From: Deltaproteobacteria bacterium
GTDB taxonomy: Bacteria; Myxococcota_A; UBA9160; SZUA-336
Length of the DNA stretch: 41,630 bases
NCBI GenBank assembly: GCA_029261895.1
Contig: JAJDAK010000042.1
Coordinates: forward strand, 1-41,630
Reading direction: 5' to 3'
Part shown: positions 16,547 to 25,091 of the stretch, piece by piece
How positions within the stretch are numbered: the first letter of the stretch is position 1
Layout: each line of letters begins with the position of its first letter
The notes under the pieces: generated by a model
What the model was told of the DNA's origin: nothing
What the model saw: only the letters and a program-made list of their open reading frames with translations
Database searches by the model: none
Made by a program: the position numbers and the translations under genes

Positions 16547-17685
16547 CTGCAGCCTTAGCGATCATGCTGGGTTGCACCGGCGTCACTCACTCGGACACAG
16601 CAGCAGAACGACCCAGCGATCCTCTCTACACTCAACAGTGGAATATCGAGAATGTTGGACAGCCGTTCGGGAAGGAACCGCAGCAACGCGGTACACCCGA
16701 CGCAGACATCGACGGCGTCGAAGCTTGGTTCGCAGGGTATCGCGGCCAAGGGATCGTGATCGCGCTGGTTGGTTTGGGGTTTAACTACAAACGCGGCACG
16801 CTTAAGGATTCGCTATGGGTCAACAAAGGTGAAGTACCCGATAACGGTATCGATGACGATAAGAACGGCTTGGTAGACGACGTTCACGGCTACGACTTTG
16901 CGGAAGACGATGGTGATCCCAGTTTAGAACGCGGACACGATCGTTTCGTTTCGGAATTCGCATTGGCCCCCCACGACAGCCGCGCGGTCGCTGGCTTGGC
17001 GCCTGACGCGCGGCTCATGGTGATCAAGATCGCCGGTGATCAGGGAAACCTTCTGTCCTCGCCGTTACAACGCGCGCTCGAGTACGCGGTTGCGAATGGC
17101 GCGCGCGTCATCTTCATGCCTTGGGCCAATTCAAATGGACCTTGTAACCAGGTCAATGAAGTGAGTCTTGTGATGCCCAAGATCGCGAAGCGCGCCTTCG
17201 TAGTCGGCGGCATTCCGGGGCGCTGGCCCGCTTGCATGCCTGATGTGGTCGCCGTCCGTCCCAGCGATGCAAACGATCTTCCCGTGGGAGGCAAACGCAA
17301 AGACGTCGACCTACTCGTACCCGGCGGCGACGGTCGTGATCGACCTTACGCGTCGAATGCGATCGGACTTACCGCCGGTGCCGCGGCATTGTTATTTGCG
17401 CAGGACCCGAAGCGAACCCCCGCGCAGGTACTTGAGATCCTCAAGTCAACGACGGATCGCGTACACCCCAAACGCGCGCGTTACCATGCGGGCTATAGTT
17501 CATCCTATGGCTGGGGCCGTATCAATATCGCGCGTGCGTTGAAGACCGACTTTGATGACGACGGCATCATCGATGCCGATGATCCCGACGCCGATGGTGA
17601 TGGCGTTCCGGATCAAAAGGATCCTTGTTTACTTAACCGCGACCCCAGTTGTAAGACGGGCACTCGCTATTTGAAGGGTGAGTGA
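16531..17685 (+). CDS. Degenerate subtilase (S8-like) lipoprotein with TSP3-like tail
   Basis: The reading frame is open from 16354, but the plausible start is TTG 16531 (384 residues), giving the hydrophobic ALQLTAALAIMLGC with a lipobox-like LGC; ATG 16564 is the alternative. The body aligns with S8 peptidases (NGLVDDVHGYDF, VAGLAPDARLMVIKI, AGAAALLFAQDPKRTPAQV). The catalytic Asp segment reads ALVGLG instead of VIDTG (Asp to Gly, about residue 81), HGTHV reads GHDRFV (His kept), and GTSMAAP reads YASNAIG (Ser kept). It is therefore probably a pseudoprotease. The tail DDDGIIDADDPDADGDGV is a thrombospondin type 3-like Ca2+-binding repeat. Its stop overlaps the next ATG (TGATG). Confidence 0.72.
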   Translation: MALQLTAALAIMLGCTGVTHSDTAAERPSDPLYTQQWNIENVGQPFGKEPQQRGTPDADIDGVEAWFAGYRGQGIVIALVGLGFNYKRGTLKDSLWVNKGEVPDNGIDDDKNGLVDDVHGYDFAEDDGDPSLERGHDRFVSEFALAPHDSRAVAGLAPDARLMVIKIAGDQGNLLSSPLQRALEYAVANGARVIFMPWANSNGPCNQVNEVSLVMPKIAKRAFVVGGIPGRWPACMPDVVAVRPSDANDLPVGGKRKDVDLLVPGGDGRDRPYASNAIGLTAGAAALLFAQDPKRTPAQVLEILKSTTDRVHPKRARYHAGYSSSYGWGRINIARALKTDFDDDGIIDADDPDADGDGVPDQKDPCLLNRDPSCKTGTRYLKGE

Positions 17686-18359
17686 TGGAAGACGATCTCT
17701 ACATCGAACAGCTCGAATACGGCCCGATGGCCAACTTCGTGTACATCATCGGTTCGCGCAGTACGCGTGAAGCTGTCCTGGTCGACCCGGCTTGGGACAT
17801 CGATGGCCTGCTCGAGCATGTGCGCTCGCGCGGCTTCGAACCCACCGCAGCACTGGTGACTCACTACCATCCGGACCATGTGGGCGGTGATTTGTTCGGC
17901 CAGCATATTGAGGGACTCGCTGAACTGATCGGCAAAAAGGGTATGAAGATCTACGTGAACCGCGAAGACGCGGACGGCGTGCGCCAAGTCACCGGCGTTT
18001 CCGAATCCGACCTCATCCGAGTCGATGACGAGGACAAGATCCAAATCGGCGAGGTTGAAATCGGCTTCATGCACACACCCGGTCACACTCCTGGATCACA
18101 GTGTTTTCGCGTGCGCAACAGGTTGGTTTCTGGCGATACGCTCTTTATTCAAGGTTGCGGACGCGTCGACCTTCCCGGCTCAGATCCCGAGCAAATGTTC
18201 CACAGCCTGCGGCGGCTCGCGGAGCTGCCAGACGAGGTGGTGCTCTTTCCCGGGCATAACTACGGCGGGGGTCCACAACAGGAGCTTGGCGAAACTAAAA
18301 AGATGAATCCCTACCTACGGATCCCGACGCTCGAGATGTGGCGTCAGATGATGGGCTGA
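17685..18359 (+). CDS. Metallo-beta-lactamase-fold hydrolase, glyoxalase II-like
   Basis: A 224-residue MBL-fold protein. Metal ligands are visible in THYHPDHVGGD (HxHxDH, about 60-70), HTPGHTPGSQ (His about 128), SGDTLFIQGCGRVDLPG (Asp about 150) and the terminal FPGHNYGG (His about 197). The pattern fits hydroxyacylglutathione hydrolases and persulfide dioxygenases; the substrate is not determined. ATG 17685 overlaps the preceding stop by one base (TGATG) and has GAAGGG six bases upstream; GTG 17682 in the same frame is possible. Coupling to the subtilase-like gene suggests co-expression. Confidence 0.88.
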   Translation: MEDDLYIEQLEYGPMANFVYIIGSRSTREAVLVDPAWDIDGLLEHVRSRGFEPTAALVTHYHPDHVGGDLFGQHIEGLAELIGKKGMKIYVNREDADGVRQVTGVSESDLIRVDDEDKIQIGEVEIGFMHTPGHTPGSQCFRVRNRLVSGDTLFIQGCGRVDLPGSDPEQMFHSLRRLAELPDEVVLFPGHNYGGGPQQELGETKKMNPYLRIPTLEMWRQMMG

Positions 18360-18385
18360 TCTGACCCGAAGTCATCTGGAACTTA

Positions 18386-18414
18386 TTGCACCGAGACGTC
18401 GCGTATCGTATGGT
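18386..18414 (+). promoter_or_regulatory. Candidate sigma-70 promoter of etfBA
   Basis: TTGCAC (18386-18391) and TATGGT (18409-18414) are separated by exactly 17 bases and lie in the 110-bp gap before etfB. They leave a leader of about 50 nt that includes the GGAGAGG Shine-Dalgarno at 18460-18466. Confidence 0.55.
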
Positions 18415-18469
18415 GGCGCCGCGTTAACCCCCGGACGGCGCAAGCCGCGCCCCGTGTATGGAGAGGCCA

Positions 18470-19246
18470 ATGAAAATCCTCGTGTGCCTTAAGCAGGTGC
18501 CTCATAAGGATGCCCGTCTTGAAATCGGTTCCGATGGAACCTGGATCAAGGAAGACGGCATCAAGTTTGAAATCAATGATTACGACAACTACGCACTCGA
18601 AGAGGCGCTGCGTCTCAAAGACGCCGGCGAAGCCGAAGTTGTTGTGGCCACGATCGGCCCGGATCGCGTAACGCAGTCACTCCGCACCGCCCTGGGTATG
18701 GGTGCCGATCGTGCCATACATGTATGGGACGATTCACTGGCAAACGCGGATTCGCTTGGCATTGCGAAAGTGCTTGCGGCAGTAGCCAAGGAAGAAAACT
18801 TCGACGTAGTTTTTTGCGGTTTGATGTCTGACGACTCGAACTACGCGATGGTCGGCCCAATGCTCGCTCAGTTGCTCGACATTCCGCATGTGACCGCAGT
18901 AGTGAAAACCGACTTCGAAAACGGCGCGGTAAAAGTGGAGAAGGAACTGGAAGGCGGAACGCTTGAAGTATCTCAGGTTCCACTGCCCTGCTTGCTCGCG
19001 GTGCAGACCGGTATCAACGAAGTCCGCTACGCGTCGCTCAAAGGCATCATGCAGGCCAAGAAGAAGCCGCTCGACAAGAAAGCATTGAGCGATATTGGCT
19101 TGGACGGCGCAGCCGTTGCACCGAAACTCAGCATCGAGAAGATCTACACCCCGCCGAAGGGCGAAGGCGCAAATCTCCTGAGTGGTTCGGCAGATGAAAT
19201 CGCAACCCAAATGGTTGGCAAGATTAAGGAACTCGGACTGCTCTAG
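18470..19246 (+). CDS. etfB: Electron transfer flavoprotein beta subunit
   Basis: A 258-residue EtfB. ATG 18470 gives the standard MKILVCLKQVP start and follows GGAGAGG; ATG 18458 in the same frame is less likely. Family words are NDYDNYALEEALRLKD (about 36-51), the AMP-binding loop region ALGMGADRAIHV (about 75-86), CGLMSDDSNYAMVGPMLA (about 120-137) and the Leu-rich recognition loop followed by RYASLKGIMQAKKKPL (about 187-202). With EtfA it forms the soluble heterodimer that takes electrons from acyl-CoA and other dehydrogenases and passes them to the quinone pool through ETF-QO. The etfA gene follows after 27 bases. Confidence 0.96.
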   Translation: MKILVCLKQVPHKDARLEIGSDGTWIKEDGIKFEINDYDNYALEEALRLKDAGEAEVVVATIGPDRVTQSLRTALGMGADRAIHVWDDSLANADSLGIAKVLAAVAKEENFDVVFCGLMSDDSNYAMVGPMLAQLLDIPHVTAVVKTDFENGAVKVEKELEGGTLEVSQVPLPCLLAVQTGINEVRYASLKGIMQAKKKPLDKKALSDIGLDGAAVAPKLSIEKIYTPPKGEGANLLSGSADEIATQMVGKIKELGLL

Positions 19247-19273
19247 CAGTCGGAGTCCATCAAGGGGAATTCC

Positions 19274-20230
19274 ATGCCCAAGACATTAATCGTTGGTGAA
19301 ATTCAAGGCGGTTCACTTCGTGAATCTACATTGGAACTGGTCGCGCTCGCGCGCGGTCTCGGCGGCGACGTCGTATCGGTGCTACTCGGTAGCGGGATCG
19401 GCGGAACAGCTGAAGAACTCTCGAACAAGGGTGGCGGCAAAGTTTTAGCCGCAGATCATGCCGGGCTCGAGCAGTACTCTGCCGATGGCTACGCATCGGT
19501 GATTCGACAAGCGATCGAGCAAGAATCACCTGACTTGATCCTGATCGGCAATACACCGAGCGGTTGGGATGTTGCGCCAAAACTAGCCGCCGCGTTGGAT
19601 GCCGGGATCATTACCGACGTATTCAAAATCGAAGAAGCGGGTGGCGATCTCCTATTCACACGCAGGCTCTTCAACGGGAAGTTTGACGGTCAGTTCCGCG
19701 TCGCCGGAACACCCAAGATCGCCACCGTGCAGCCCGGTGCAATAAACGCTTACGAAGGCTCCGATGCAGGCAGCGTCGAGGCACTTTCCGCAGCGCCTGA
19801 ATCACGTACGAAGTTCTTGGAACTGCGTACGGCAGCGGCCGGCGGTCACGACCTCACGAAAGCTGAAATTATTGTTTCCGGTGGTCGCGGTCTCGGCAAG
19901 CCCGAAAATTTCGAAGCGGTTCTCAAGCCGCTCGTTGAAGCTCTCGGCGCGCAGATGGGTGCGTCGCGCCCGGTCGTCGACGCCGGCTGGTTACCGCACG
20001 AGTACCAGGTGGGTAGCTCGGGCCAGGTGGTCCAGCCGAAACTCTACATTGCGGTCGGAATTTCCGGCGCGATTCAGCACCTGGTCGGGATGAAGAACTC
20101 GAATTTCATCATCGCGATCAATAAGGACCCCGACGCACCGATCTTCGAAGTGGCGGACATGGGTGCAGCTGTCGACCTATTCGAACTCGTACCCGCACTC
20201 GCGAAGGCCGTCGCTGCGGCGAAAGGCTGA
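19274..20230 (+). CDS. etfA: Electron transfer flavoprotein alpha subunit
   Basis: A 318-residue EtfA, normal length. The C-terminal FAD domain is unmistakable: SGGRGLGKPENFEAV (about 203-217), GASRPVVDAGW (about 232-242), QVGSSGQVVQPKLYIAVGISG (read as QVGSSGQVV and KLYIAVGISGAIQH, about 250-272) and INKDPDAPIFEVADMG (about 283-298). The Arg of GASRPVVD and the SGQVVQP loop contact FAD in known structures. The N-terminal domain packs with EtfB. It has AAGGGGAA upstream of the ATG. A hairpin follows the stop (20257-20292). Confidence 0.96.
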   Translation: MPKTLIVGEIQGGSLRESTLELVALARGLGGDVVSVLLGSGIGGTAEELSNKGGGKVLAADHAGLEQYSADGYASVIRQAIEQESPDLILIGNTPSGWDVAPKLAAALDAGIITDVFKIEEAGGDLLFTRRLFNGKFDGQFRVAGTPKIATVQPGAINAYEGSDAGSVEALSAAPESRTKFLELRTAAAGGHDLTKAEIIVSGGRGLGKPENFEAVLKPLVEALGAQMGASRPVVDAGWLPHEYQVGSSGQVVQPKLYIAVGISGAIQHLVGMKNSNFIIAINKDPDAPIFEVADMGAAVDLFELVPALAKAVAAAKG

Positions 20231-20256
20231 GTTCAAGCTACATTCTTCTACCCATA

Positions 20257-20292
20257 ACGGGGTCCAGGCGTGCCTGGGCCCCGTTGTCATTT
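20257..20292 (+). terminator. Hairpin terminator after etfBA
   Basis: A 13-bp stem (acggggtccaggc against gcctgggccccgt, with one G-U pair) at 20257-20269 and 20272-20284 lies 26 bases after the etfA stop. It is followed only by tgtcattt, so the U-tract is weak and termination may be partial. Confidence 0.6.
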
Positions 20293-20349
20293 AATGACCG
20301 CTTATAACCAGCGGCCCGAATGACGAAGTAACCTTGCGTAGGACAATTC

Positions 20350-21036
20350 ATGGTTACCAAAGACGCCATCTTCGAAAAACACTGGCCGCTTCCCCGATCG
20401 ATTGATTTGGTCGAAGCGCCCTTTGAGCTCGCGTACGAAGCGGTGCGCAATCAGATCACCCATTTCGTCGGCAACGAGCCCATTGAACACGGCTGGCAGG
20501 AAGTGGGATCGATGGGTGAAGTGTTCGAGTCGGTGGACTACTTCACAAGCGTGCCCACGATCTACTACATCATTCCGACAAAAACACCGTGGACCGCAAT
20601 TTGGAATAACAGTTTCGAGTTCGACGGACACAGCGAACTCTGCTGGAACCTGACCGCGCTCCACACATTAACAACGATCGCCTGGGCCTCGTCCGATACT
20701 GCGGACGTATTTCAAGCGGGCTCGCATTTCACACATCGAAGCAAACCGGAAAACGGCGTGGTGATTCGCTCGCTTCACTGTTCAGTTCAGGATGGGCGCT
20801 GGCATAGTTACCAACAGGGTGAACCCATCCCAGAAGAAGACCAGAGCCTGCTCGCAGCTGACGAACTTCGACTGAATGAAGAAGCCATGATGAGTTTTCT
20901 GGAACGCCTTGGCGCACGTCCTTGGCGCGAGGACTTCTACGACTTTTCTGAGGGACGGATCTATCGCGTAGAACGCACCCAACCGCCCGCGTCGGTATTC
21001 AAACGCGGACCCGGCGAAATTCGCTTCGGAGGCTAA
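20350..21036 (+). CDS. Conserved-looking cytosolic protein of unknown function
   Basis: A 228-residue soluble protein with no signal peptide or membrane segment and no family I recognise. It is rich in Trp and acidic residues (TPWTAIWNNSFEFDGHSELCWN near 80, read as TPWTAIWNNSF and GHSELCWNL; LGARPWREDFYDFSEGRIY near 198). No metal- or nucleotide-binding motif stands out. Compositional normality, clean frame and the abutting next gene support it as a real gene. ATG 20350 lacks a strong Shine-Dalgarno (AGGA eleven bases upstream). The downstream lipoprotein gene begins at the base after its stop, so the two are probably one operon. Confidence 0.7.
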   Translation: MVTKDAIFEKHWPLPRSIDLVEAPFELAYEAVRNQITHFVGNEPIEHGWQEVGSMGEVFESVDYFTSVPTIYYIIPTKTPWTAIWNNSFEFDGHSELCWNLTALHTLTTIAWASSDTADVFQAGSHFTHRSKPENGVVIRSLHCSVQDGRWHSYQQGEPIPEEDQSLLAADELRLNEEAMMSFLERLGARPWREDFYDFSEGRIYRVERTQPPASVFKRGPGEIRFGG

Positions 21037-21924
21037 ATGTTGAAAATCGTTACAGGGCTCGTGGTTTTAGTCTTAACCTCCGCTTGTGCGAGCACCGCAC
21101 CCCCGGGCGAGGCGGATACTTTTCTCGCCCACACGCTAGAGCGTGCGGAAACTCATCATGCCGCTGGCAGGGATGCCGAAGCGCTGATGCTCATTGAGGC
21201 CGTTGAACGCGTGGACGATCACTACATCGGACTCGAGCCCCTACGCGAAGCGATCGCGCCTGAAGTACTTTCACTTTTCCATCATCCGTATCTTGGTTCC
21301 AATTATGCGCTCCGCGCTCCGACTGATAGACGCTGGTGGAGTCAAACGCTCTGGTACCTGCCCGATCGAGTGCTCGATCTTTTCGACATTTTCTCGATCG
21401 ACCTGCATCTCGGCTTCGGTGTCTACGCCAATGGGCATATGACACGCGCGCTGCAACTCGGTGGCGGTGCGCGCACGACCGCCGGTTTGGGGTTTCATGA
21501 TCATCGATCGCTGGGCACACAGATTCAGGCCGAAGCTGGTCTCGCAGTGCTCGGCGCAGGCGCGCAGGGTTACGCGGGCATGTTGGCTGGCACGTCAGGA
21601 ATTGTTACCGGCAGCGAGGGACTCGCGGGCTTCCATCGTCCCTCATCGAAGTTGTATCAGGACTATCGCGACTACTGGGCGACGGGCGTTTCGTTGACTG
21701 CAGCGGTCATCGGTGTTGAGTTCGATCTGCACCCAATGCAAGCGGTAGATTTTGCGCTCGGCCTTGTCACGATCGACTGGCTCAAAGATGACTTCGCAAA
21801 AACGCGCGGCCTGGAATTAGAGGCCGCTGACCATCATCTCCTGCGTACACTCTACGCATTCGAACGCGCCAAGGTCGGCGGCAAAGACAAGACGGCACCC
21901 GACAACGAACTCGCCAGTCGTTAA
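21037..21924 (+). CDS. Putative lipoprotein of unknown function
   Basis: A 295-residue protein with a type II (lipoprotein) signal: KIVTGLVVLVLTSAC, lipobox TSAC with Cys17. The mature part starts with a helical TPR-like stretch (about 28-75, HTLERAETHHAAGRDAEAL), then a Gly/Ala-rich central region (about 140-215, LGGGARTTAGLGF, AEAGLAVLGAGAQGYAGML) that may be beta-barrel-like or membrane-associated. It is possibly anchored in the outer membrane. GGAGG sits four bases before the ATG, inside the end of the upstream gene, indicating coupling. Its stop is nested with that of the convergent GST gene (TTAA). No function is assigned. Confidence 0.72.
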   Translation: MLKIVTGLVVLVLTSACASTAPPGEADTFLAHTLERAETHHAAGRDAEALMLIEAVERVDDHYIGLEPLREAIAPEVLSLFHHPYLGSNYALRAPTDRRWWSQTLWYLPDRVLDLFDIFSIDLHLGFGVYANGHMTRALQLGGGARTTAGLGFHDHRSLGTQIQAEAGLAVLGAGAQGYAGMLAGTSGIVTGSEGLAGFHRPSSKLYQDYRDYWATGVSLTAAVIGVEFDLHPMQAVDFALGLVTIDWLKDDFAKTRGLELEAADHHLLRTLYAFERAKVGGKDKTAPDNELASR

Positions 21925-22916
21925 CTCAACCAGCGCAGACAGTCCGCTCGCCGAAGAATGTCGTCGAGCTGTGCTCGATCGCTGACTGCCGCAAGACGCG
22001 CTCTCAATGTCTTCAAGGCCTTTGCATGATACTTCTGCGGCTTCTGGCTAAACGTCTTCCCCTCTAGCTCGACACTGAACTCATCCTGCGACGCTTCGAT
22101 CGCTTTCGAATTCGCGTCGGACCACGGAAGATATAGGGCACCGACCTCATGCTTTAAAAGCGGAAACAACGTGGGCTCTAAGCTAGACCAGTTTTCGAAT
22201 TCCCCTTCTGACTTCGGTGCCAACATCCGCTGAATCCATGCTTCAACGGCGGGCGCCTGACCACGAATGATCGCCCCTGGCGTCGGATCGGTGTAGGTCT
22301 CGTAGAGCTGCGGCCAGATCCCAAAATCTGCGAAGGACGGTCGATCACCGAGAAGATACTTGCGCGTCACGAGATGCTTCTCGATGATATCTACCTGATT
22401 TTCGAACGAAGCTTCGATTTGATCACGCGTGCTCTCCGACGATCCGACAAACCAGACCCGCGGCCCCATACGCTTAACAATCATCGCAGAAAGCCCAGCG
22501 AGTTCTTCGTCAGTCCCACTGGGTAAGTTCTCAGCCGCGATCCGCTCGCCCGTGGATTTCTGATCTGCTTCGTATGTCCAGCGGTAGTGAAACATTGGTT
22601 TGTTGCCCCACTCATCCCCGTAGTCCTCAAGCAATGCAGCGATATATGCAAGCGCTGGGTCATCGGGTTGAATGGAGTTCTCAGGAAACTGCTTTTCAAG
22701 GGTCTCCAATATCGGCGTCGAATCCTGCATCGCGGATCCGTCCGGTGACACCACAACGGGAATCAGCGGGAGCTTCGCATGCTTCTTGAACTCATCCATA
22801 TTGTCACGATTGCGTACCACCCACTCGTGGGGGATTCCCTTGTATCGACAATAGGATCGAACCTTGACCGAGTATGGCGAAAGCTCGGAACCGATAACAC
22901 GATAGACATCTGACAT
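21921..22916 (-). CDS. Glutathione S-transferase-like protein with extended C-terminus
   Basis: A 331-residue protein. Residues 1-80 form a GST N-terminal thioredoxin-fold domain (SELSPYSVKVRSYCRYKG at about 10-27, PVVVSPDGSAMQDSTPIL at about 53-70, with a cis-Pro-like PVV and DSTPI contacting the glutathione gamma-Glu). Residues about 90-230 form an all-helical GST C-domain (LGDRPSFADFGIWPQLY near 188). About 90 further residues at the end exceed the usual 200-230 length. The first catalytic residue is probably Ser. The substrate is unknown; the extension suggests an uncommon subclass. AGGAGG lies upstream of the ATG inside a small hairpin. Confidence 0.83.
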   Translation of the reverse strand: MSDVYRVIGSELSPYSVKVRSYCRYKGIPHEWVVRNRDNMDEFKKHAKLPLIPVVVSPDGSAMQDSTPILETLEKQFPENSIQPDDPALAYIAALLEDYGDEWGNKPMFHYRWTYEADQKSTGERIAAENLPSGTDEELAGLSAMIVKRMGPRVWFVGSSESTRDQIEASFENQVDIIEKHLVTRKYLLGDRPSFADFGIWPQLYETYTDPTPGAIIRGQAPAVEAWIQRMLAPKSEGEFENWSSLEPTLFPLLKHEVGALYLPWSDANSKAIEASQDEFSVELEGKTFSQKPQKYHAKALKTLRARLAAVSDRAQLDDILRRADCLRWLS

Positions 22917-22925
22917 ACGAAACTC

Positions 22926-22938
22926 CTCCTAAGAGGAG
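22926..22938 (-). promoter_or_regulatory. Hairpin enclosing the GST Shine-Dalgarno
   Basis: On the minus strand CTCCT-CTT-AGGAG forms a 5-bp stem with a 3-nt loop. The AGGAG arm is the Shine-Dalgarno of the gene starting at 22916, so the hairpin could limit ribosome access. The stem is short and its effect is unproven. Confidence 0.35.
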
Positions 22939-22953
22939 TGAGAATACCACGTC

Positions 22954-23721
22954 CTATTGAGGCGTAAGGATGCGAATCAGCGGTATCTCCGCGGGCGCCC
23001 CGATTCGCAGCGGCAGCATCGTCGCCCCCGCACCACGACCCACGTAGAGTTGGGACGGGCCCTCGATGAAATGGCCCTGCGCGTAACCATGTTTCGAATG
23101 TGTGAACGGCGCCCAGCCAGCCAATCGGATCTGGCCACCATGCGTATGACCTGAAAGTGTGAGGTCGACACCCACGTCGGATGCTTCGTAGAAAAAATCC
23201 GGATGATGGGCCAATAGCAAAATCGGATCGTCATCGTTGTAATCTTGAAGCGCGCATTCAAGATCAGGTTGGCCGTGCCCAAGATCGTCAACACCGGCGA
23301 CAAAGAGTGGCGCGCCGTTTCGCATCAGCCGGATACCGCGATTCAACAGGATCTCGATACCCGATTCCTCTAGCGTCGAGCGCCATGCAAGCAAGTCCGG
23401 TTCGGCGTGATACTCATGATTGCCCGGTATCGCAAACACGCCAAGTGGGGGCGCGAGTAACGCAAGGCCTTTGCCAAGCAACAAAATATCTTCGGGACGA
23501 TGTTCGATCAGATCACCCCCAAGACAAACCAGGTCGGGCTCGGCATTAGCAACCGATTCAAAGACGCGAGCGACATCATCTTCGTTCATGAAGCAACCCG
23601 CATGGAGGTCGGATATAAAAGCGATCGTCAAACCCTCGAGGCCGGGTGCAGCGCGACTCAGTTCAATGTCGACCGAACTGAAGCTGCGCTGTTCATGCAG
23701 CCTGCGATGCAAGCCATGCAT
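22954..23721 (-). CDS. Metallophosphoesterase (YkuE/YaeI-like)
   Basis: A calcineurin-like phosphoesterase; 255 residues if ATG 23721 is used, which has GGAAGGG about ten bases upstream. The frame is open to TTG 23868 (304 residues), but the extra residues are an Arg-rich, low-quality N-terminus. All metal-binding motifs are present: FISDLHAGC (DxH), LGGDLIEHRP (GDxxx), IPGNHEYH (GNHE), LLAHHPDF (His) and LSGHTHGGQIRL (GHxH). The Gly-Gly-Gln after GHTH is typical of YkuE/YaeI enzymes, which act on phospholipid or UDP-sugar-type phosphodiesters at the membrane. No transmembrane anchor is visible here. Confidence 0.88.
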   Translation of the reverse strand: MHGLHRRLHEQRSFSSVDIELSRAAPGLEGLTIAFISDLHAGCFMNEDDVARVFESVANAEPDLVCLGGDLIEHRPEDILLLGKGLALLAPPLGVFAIPGNHEYHAEPDLLAWRSTLEESGIEILLNRGIRLMRNGAPLFVAGVDDLGHGQPDLECALQDYNDDDPILLLAHHPDFFYEASDVGVDLTLSGHTHGGQIRLAGWAPFTHSKHGYAQGHFIEGPSQLYVGRGAGATMLPLRIGAPAEIPLIRILTPQ

Positions 23722-24093
23722 CGGGCCGCGCCCTTCCAATGCGCGGGTTAGTGCCGTAAAACAACTCGTCAACAGGCGCCCGGGCCGACGTTCTTGGTCC
23801 GGAATCGTGCGGCGGGGTCGCGGTGCACGACATCGATTGGGAAGCCTTCTTCGAATGCTGTAAGTCAAATGCCGTTTCCTCTACCCACTGCATCGGTTTA
23901 TTCCGGTAACCACTGATCTGAAAGGCTTGCGCCATCCAACGACAACATGGGATTCTCGCATACATTCGCGACCGTTAACGCGACCGACAGCATGGAACTT
24001 GGACGAATTGGTGTATGGACCTTCACAGACGCTCTAGATGCAATGGCGAGCCGAAGCCTGATTTGGAACTACTCGAATCCATTGCGCCGCGGC
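23722..24093. other. Gap of 372 bp without a convincing gene
   Basis: The stretch separates the alcohol dehydrogenase stop from the preferred metallophosphoesterase start on the same strand. Its first 147 bp could be a TTG-started extension of the phosphoesterase. An 82-residue plus-strand frame (23947-24195) runs into the antisense of the dehydrogenase and looks non-coding. No terminator or clear promoter is visible. Confidence 0.5.
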
Positions 24094-25089
24094 TTATTCC
24101 GGTTGCACGGTGACTTTTATCGCGCGGCTTTGCTTATTCGCAGCACAATCAAATGCCCGACCCAATTCAGACAGCGAAAACTGATGCGTTTGTAGCGGTT
24201 TCAGCTCCGCTTGATATCTCGGCAACATTTCGACCGCAGCACGAAACTCGGAGCCTCGTCGACCGGTACCGTAGCTATTGGAGCCGATCAGCGTAATCTC
24301 ATTTGCCATTAACACGAGTGCATGGATCGGCTTCTCGCCAGCGAAAAGTCCAAGAACAACGACCCGGCCAGCGGGGCGACACGCACGCACTGCATCATTC
24401 AACGTACTCGCGTTTCCACCGACGGTTTCAATGACGACATCGGGCCCCGTGTCTTTCGCCCAGTCGCGCAGAGCGTCTTCGCCCACAGGCTCAAGACCCA
24501 ATGCGTTGGCCGCTGCTGCCTGATGTGGATGCCTCACCGTGATACCGACGCGTGATGCACGATCGCGAGCCAGTAGACCCGACAGCAATCCGATCGTGCC
24601 TCCACCAAGAACAAGGACACGGCTATCCGGCTCAAGCTGCGCCAGCCGAATTCCGCGCACCGCGACCGCCAACGGCTCAGCGAGAGAAACAAGCAAAGGC
24701 GAGAGACTTGCGTCCGACCGGTGTAGGCTCGCCGGAGGCACATCCACAAATTCTGCAAGACCACCGTGTGTATCCAAACCGAGTATTTGCCCCGCCGAAC
24801 AGAGCTGTCGTTCACCGGTAACGCAGGGATCGCAGCTGCCGCACCAGATGCGCGGCTCCACCGCGTAAATTCCATCGCTGAGATCCTTCGGGCCATCGAG
24901 CGGCGTACCAGAAATTTCGTGGCCCGGAGTCTCGGTCGGATTTCTGGGAAGTTCGCCACGATAGAGATGGAGATCCGTTCCACAGATTCCATTGGCGAGC
25001 ACGCGCAATCGAACCCAACCCGAACGCAACGGTGGCAACGGGACATCCTGAAGCGCAATACCCGCGTCAGTCCAACGTGCTTGTCTCAT
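24094..25089 (-). CDS. Zinc-dependent alcohol dehydrogenase, MDR superfamily
   Basis: A 331-residue medium-chain dehydrogenase (ATG 25089; GTG 25092 is also open). The catalytic zinc site is given by NGICGTDLH (Cys about 37) and the PGHEISG motif (His about 60). The structural zinc site is the four-Cys CGSCDPC...C stretch at about 90-104. The NAD(P) Rossmann loop is VLVLGGGTIGLLSG (about 166-179). It oxidises an alcohol or polyol, as in threonine, sorbitol or butanediol dehydrogenase relatives; the substrate is unclear. It follows citrate synthase on the same strand with a 45-bp gap that holds an inverted repeat. Confidence 0.88.
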   Translation of the reverse strand: MRQARWTDAGIALQDVPLPPLRSGWVRLRVLANGICGTDLHLYRGELPRNPTETPGHEISGTPLDGPKDLSDGIYAVEPRIWCGSCDPCVTGERQLCSAGQILGLDTHGGLAEFVDVPPASLHRSDASLSPLLVSLAEPLAVAVRGIRLAQLEPDSRVLVLGGGTIGLLSGLLARDRASRVGITVRHPHQAAAANALGLEPVGEDALRDWAKDTGPDVVIETVGGNASTLNDAVRACRPAGRVVVLGLFAGEKPIHALVLMANEITLIGSNSYGTGRRGSEFRAAVEMLPRYQAELKPLQTHQFSLSELGRAFDCAANKQSRAIKVTVQPE

Positions 25090-25091
25090 CA

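Noticed and set aside
23947..24195. 82-residue plus-strand frame in the gap before the metallophosphoesterase
   Set aside because: No ribosome-binding site, overlaps the antisense of the alcohol dehydrogenase and shows no domain.
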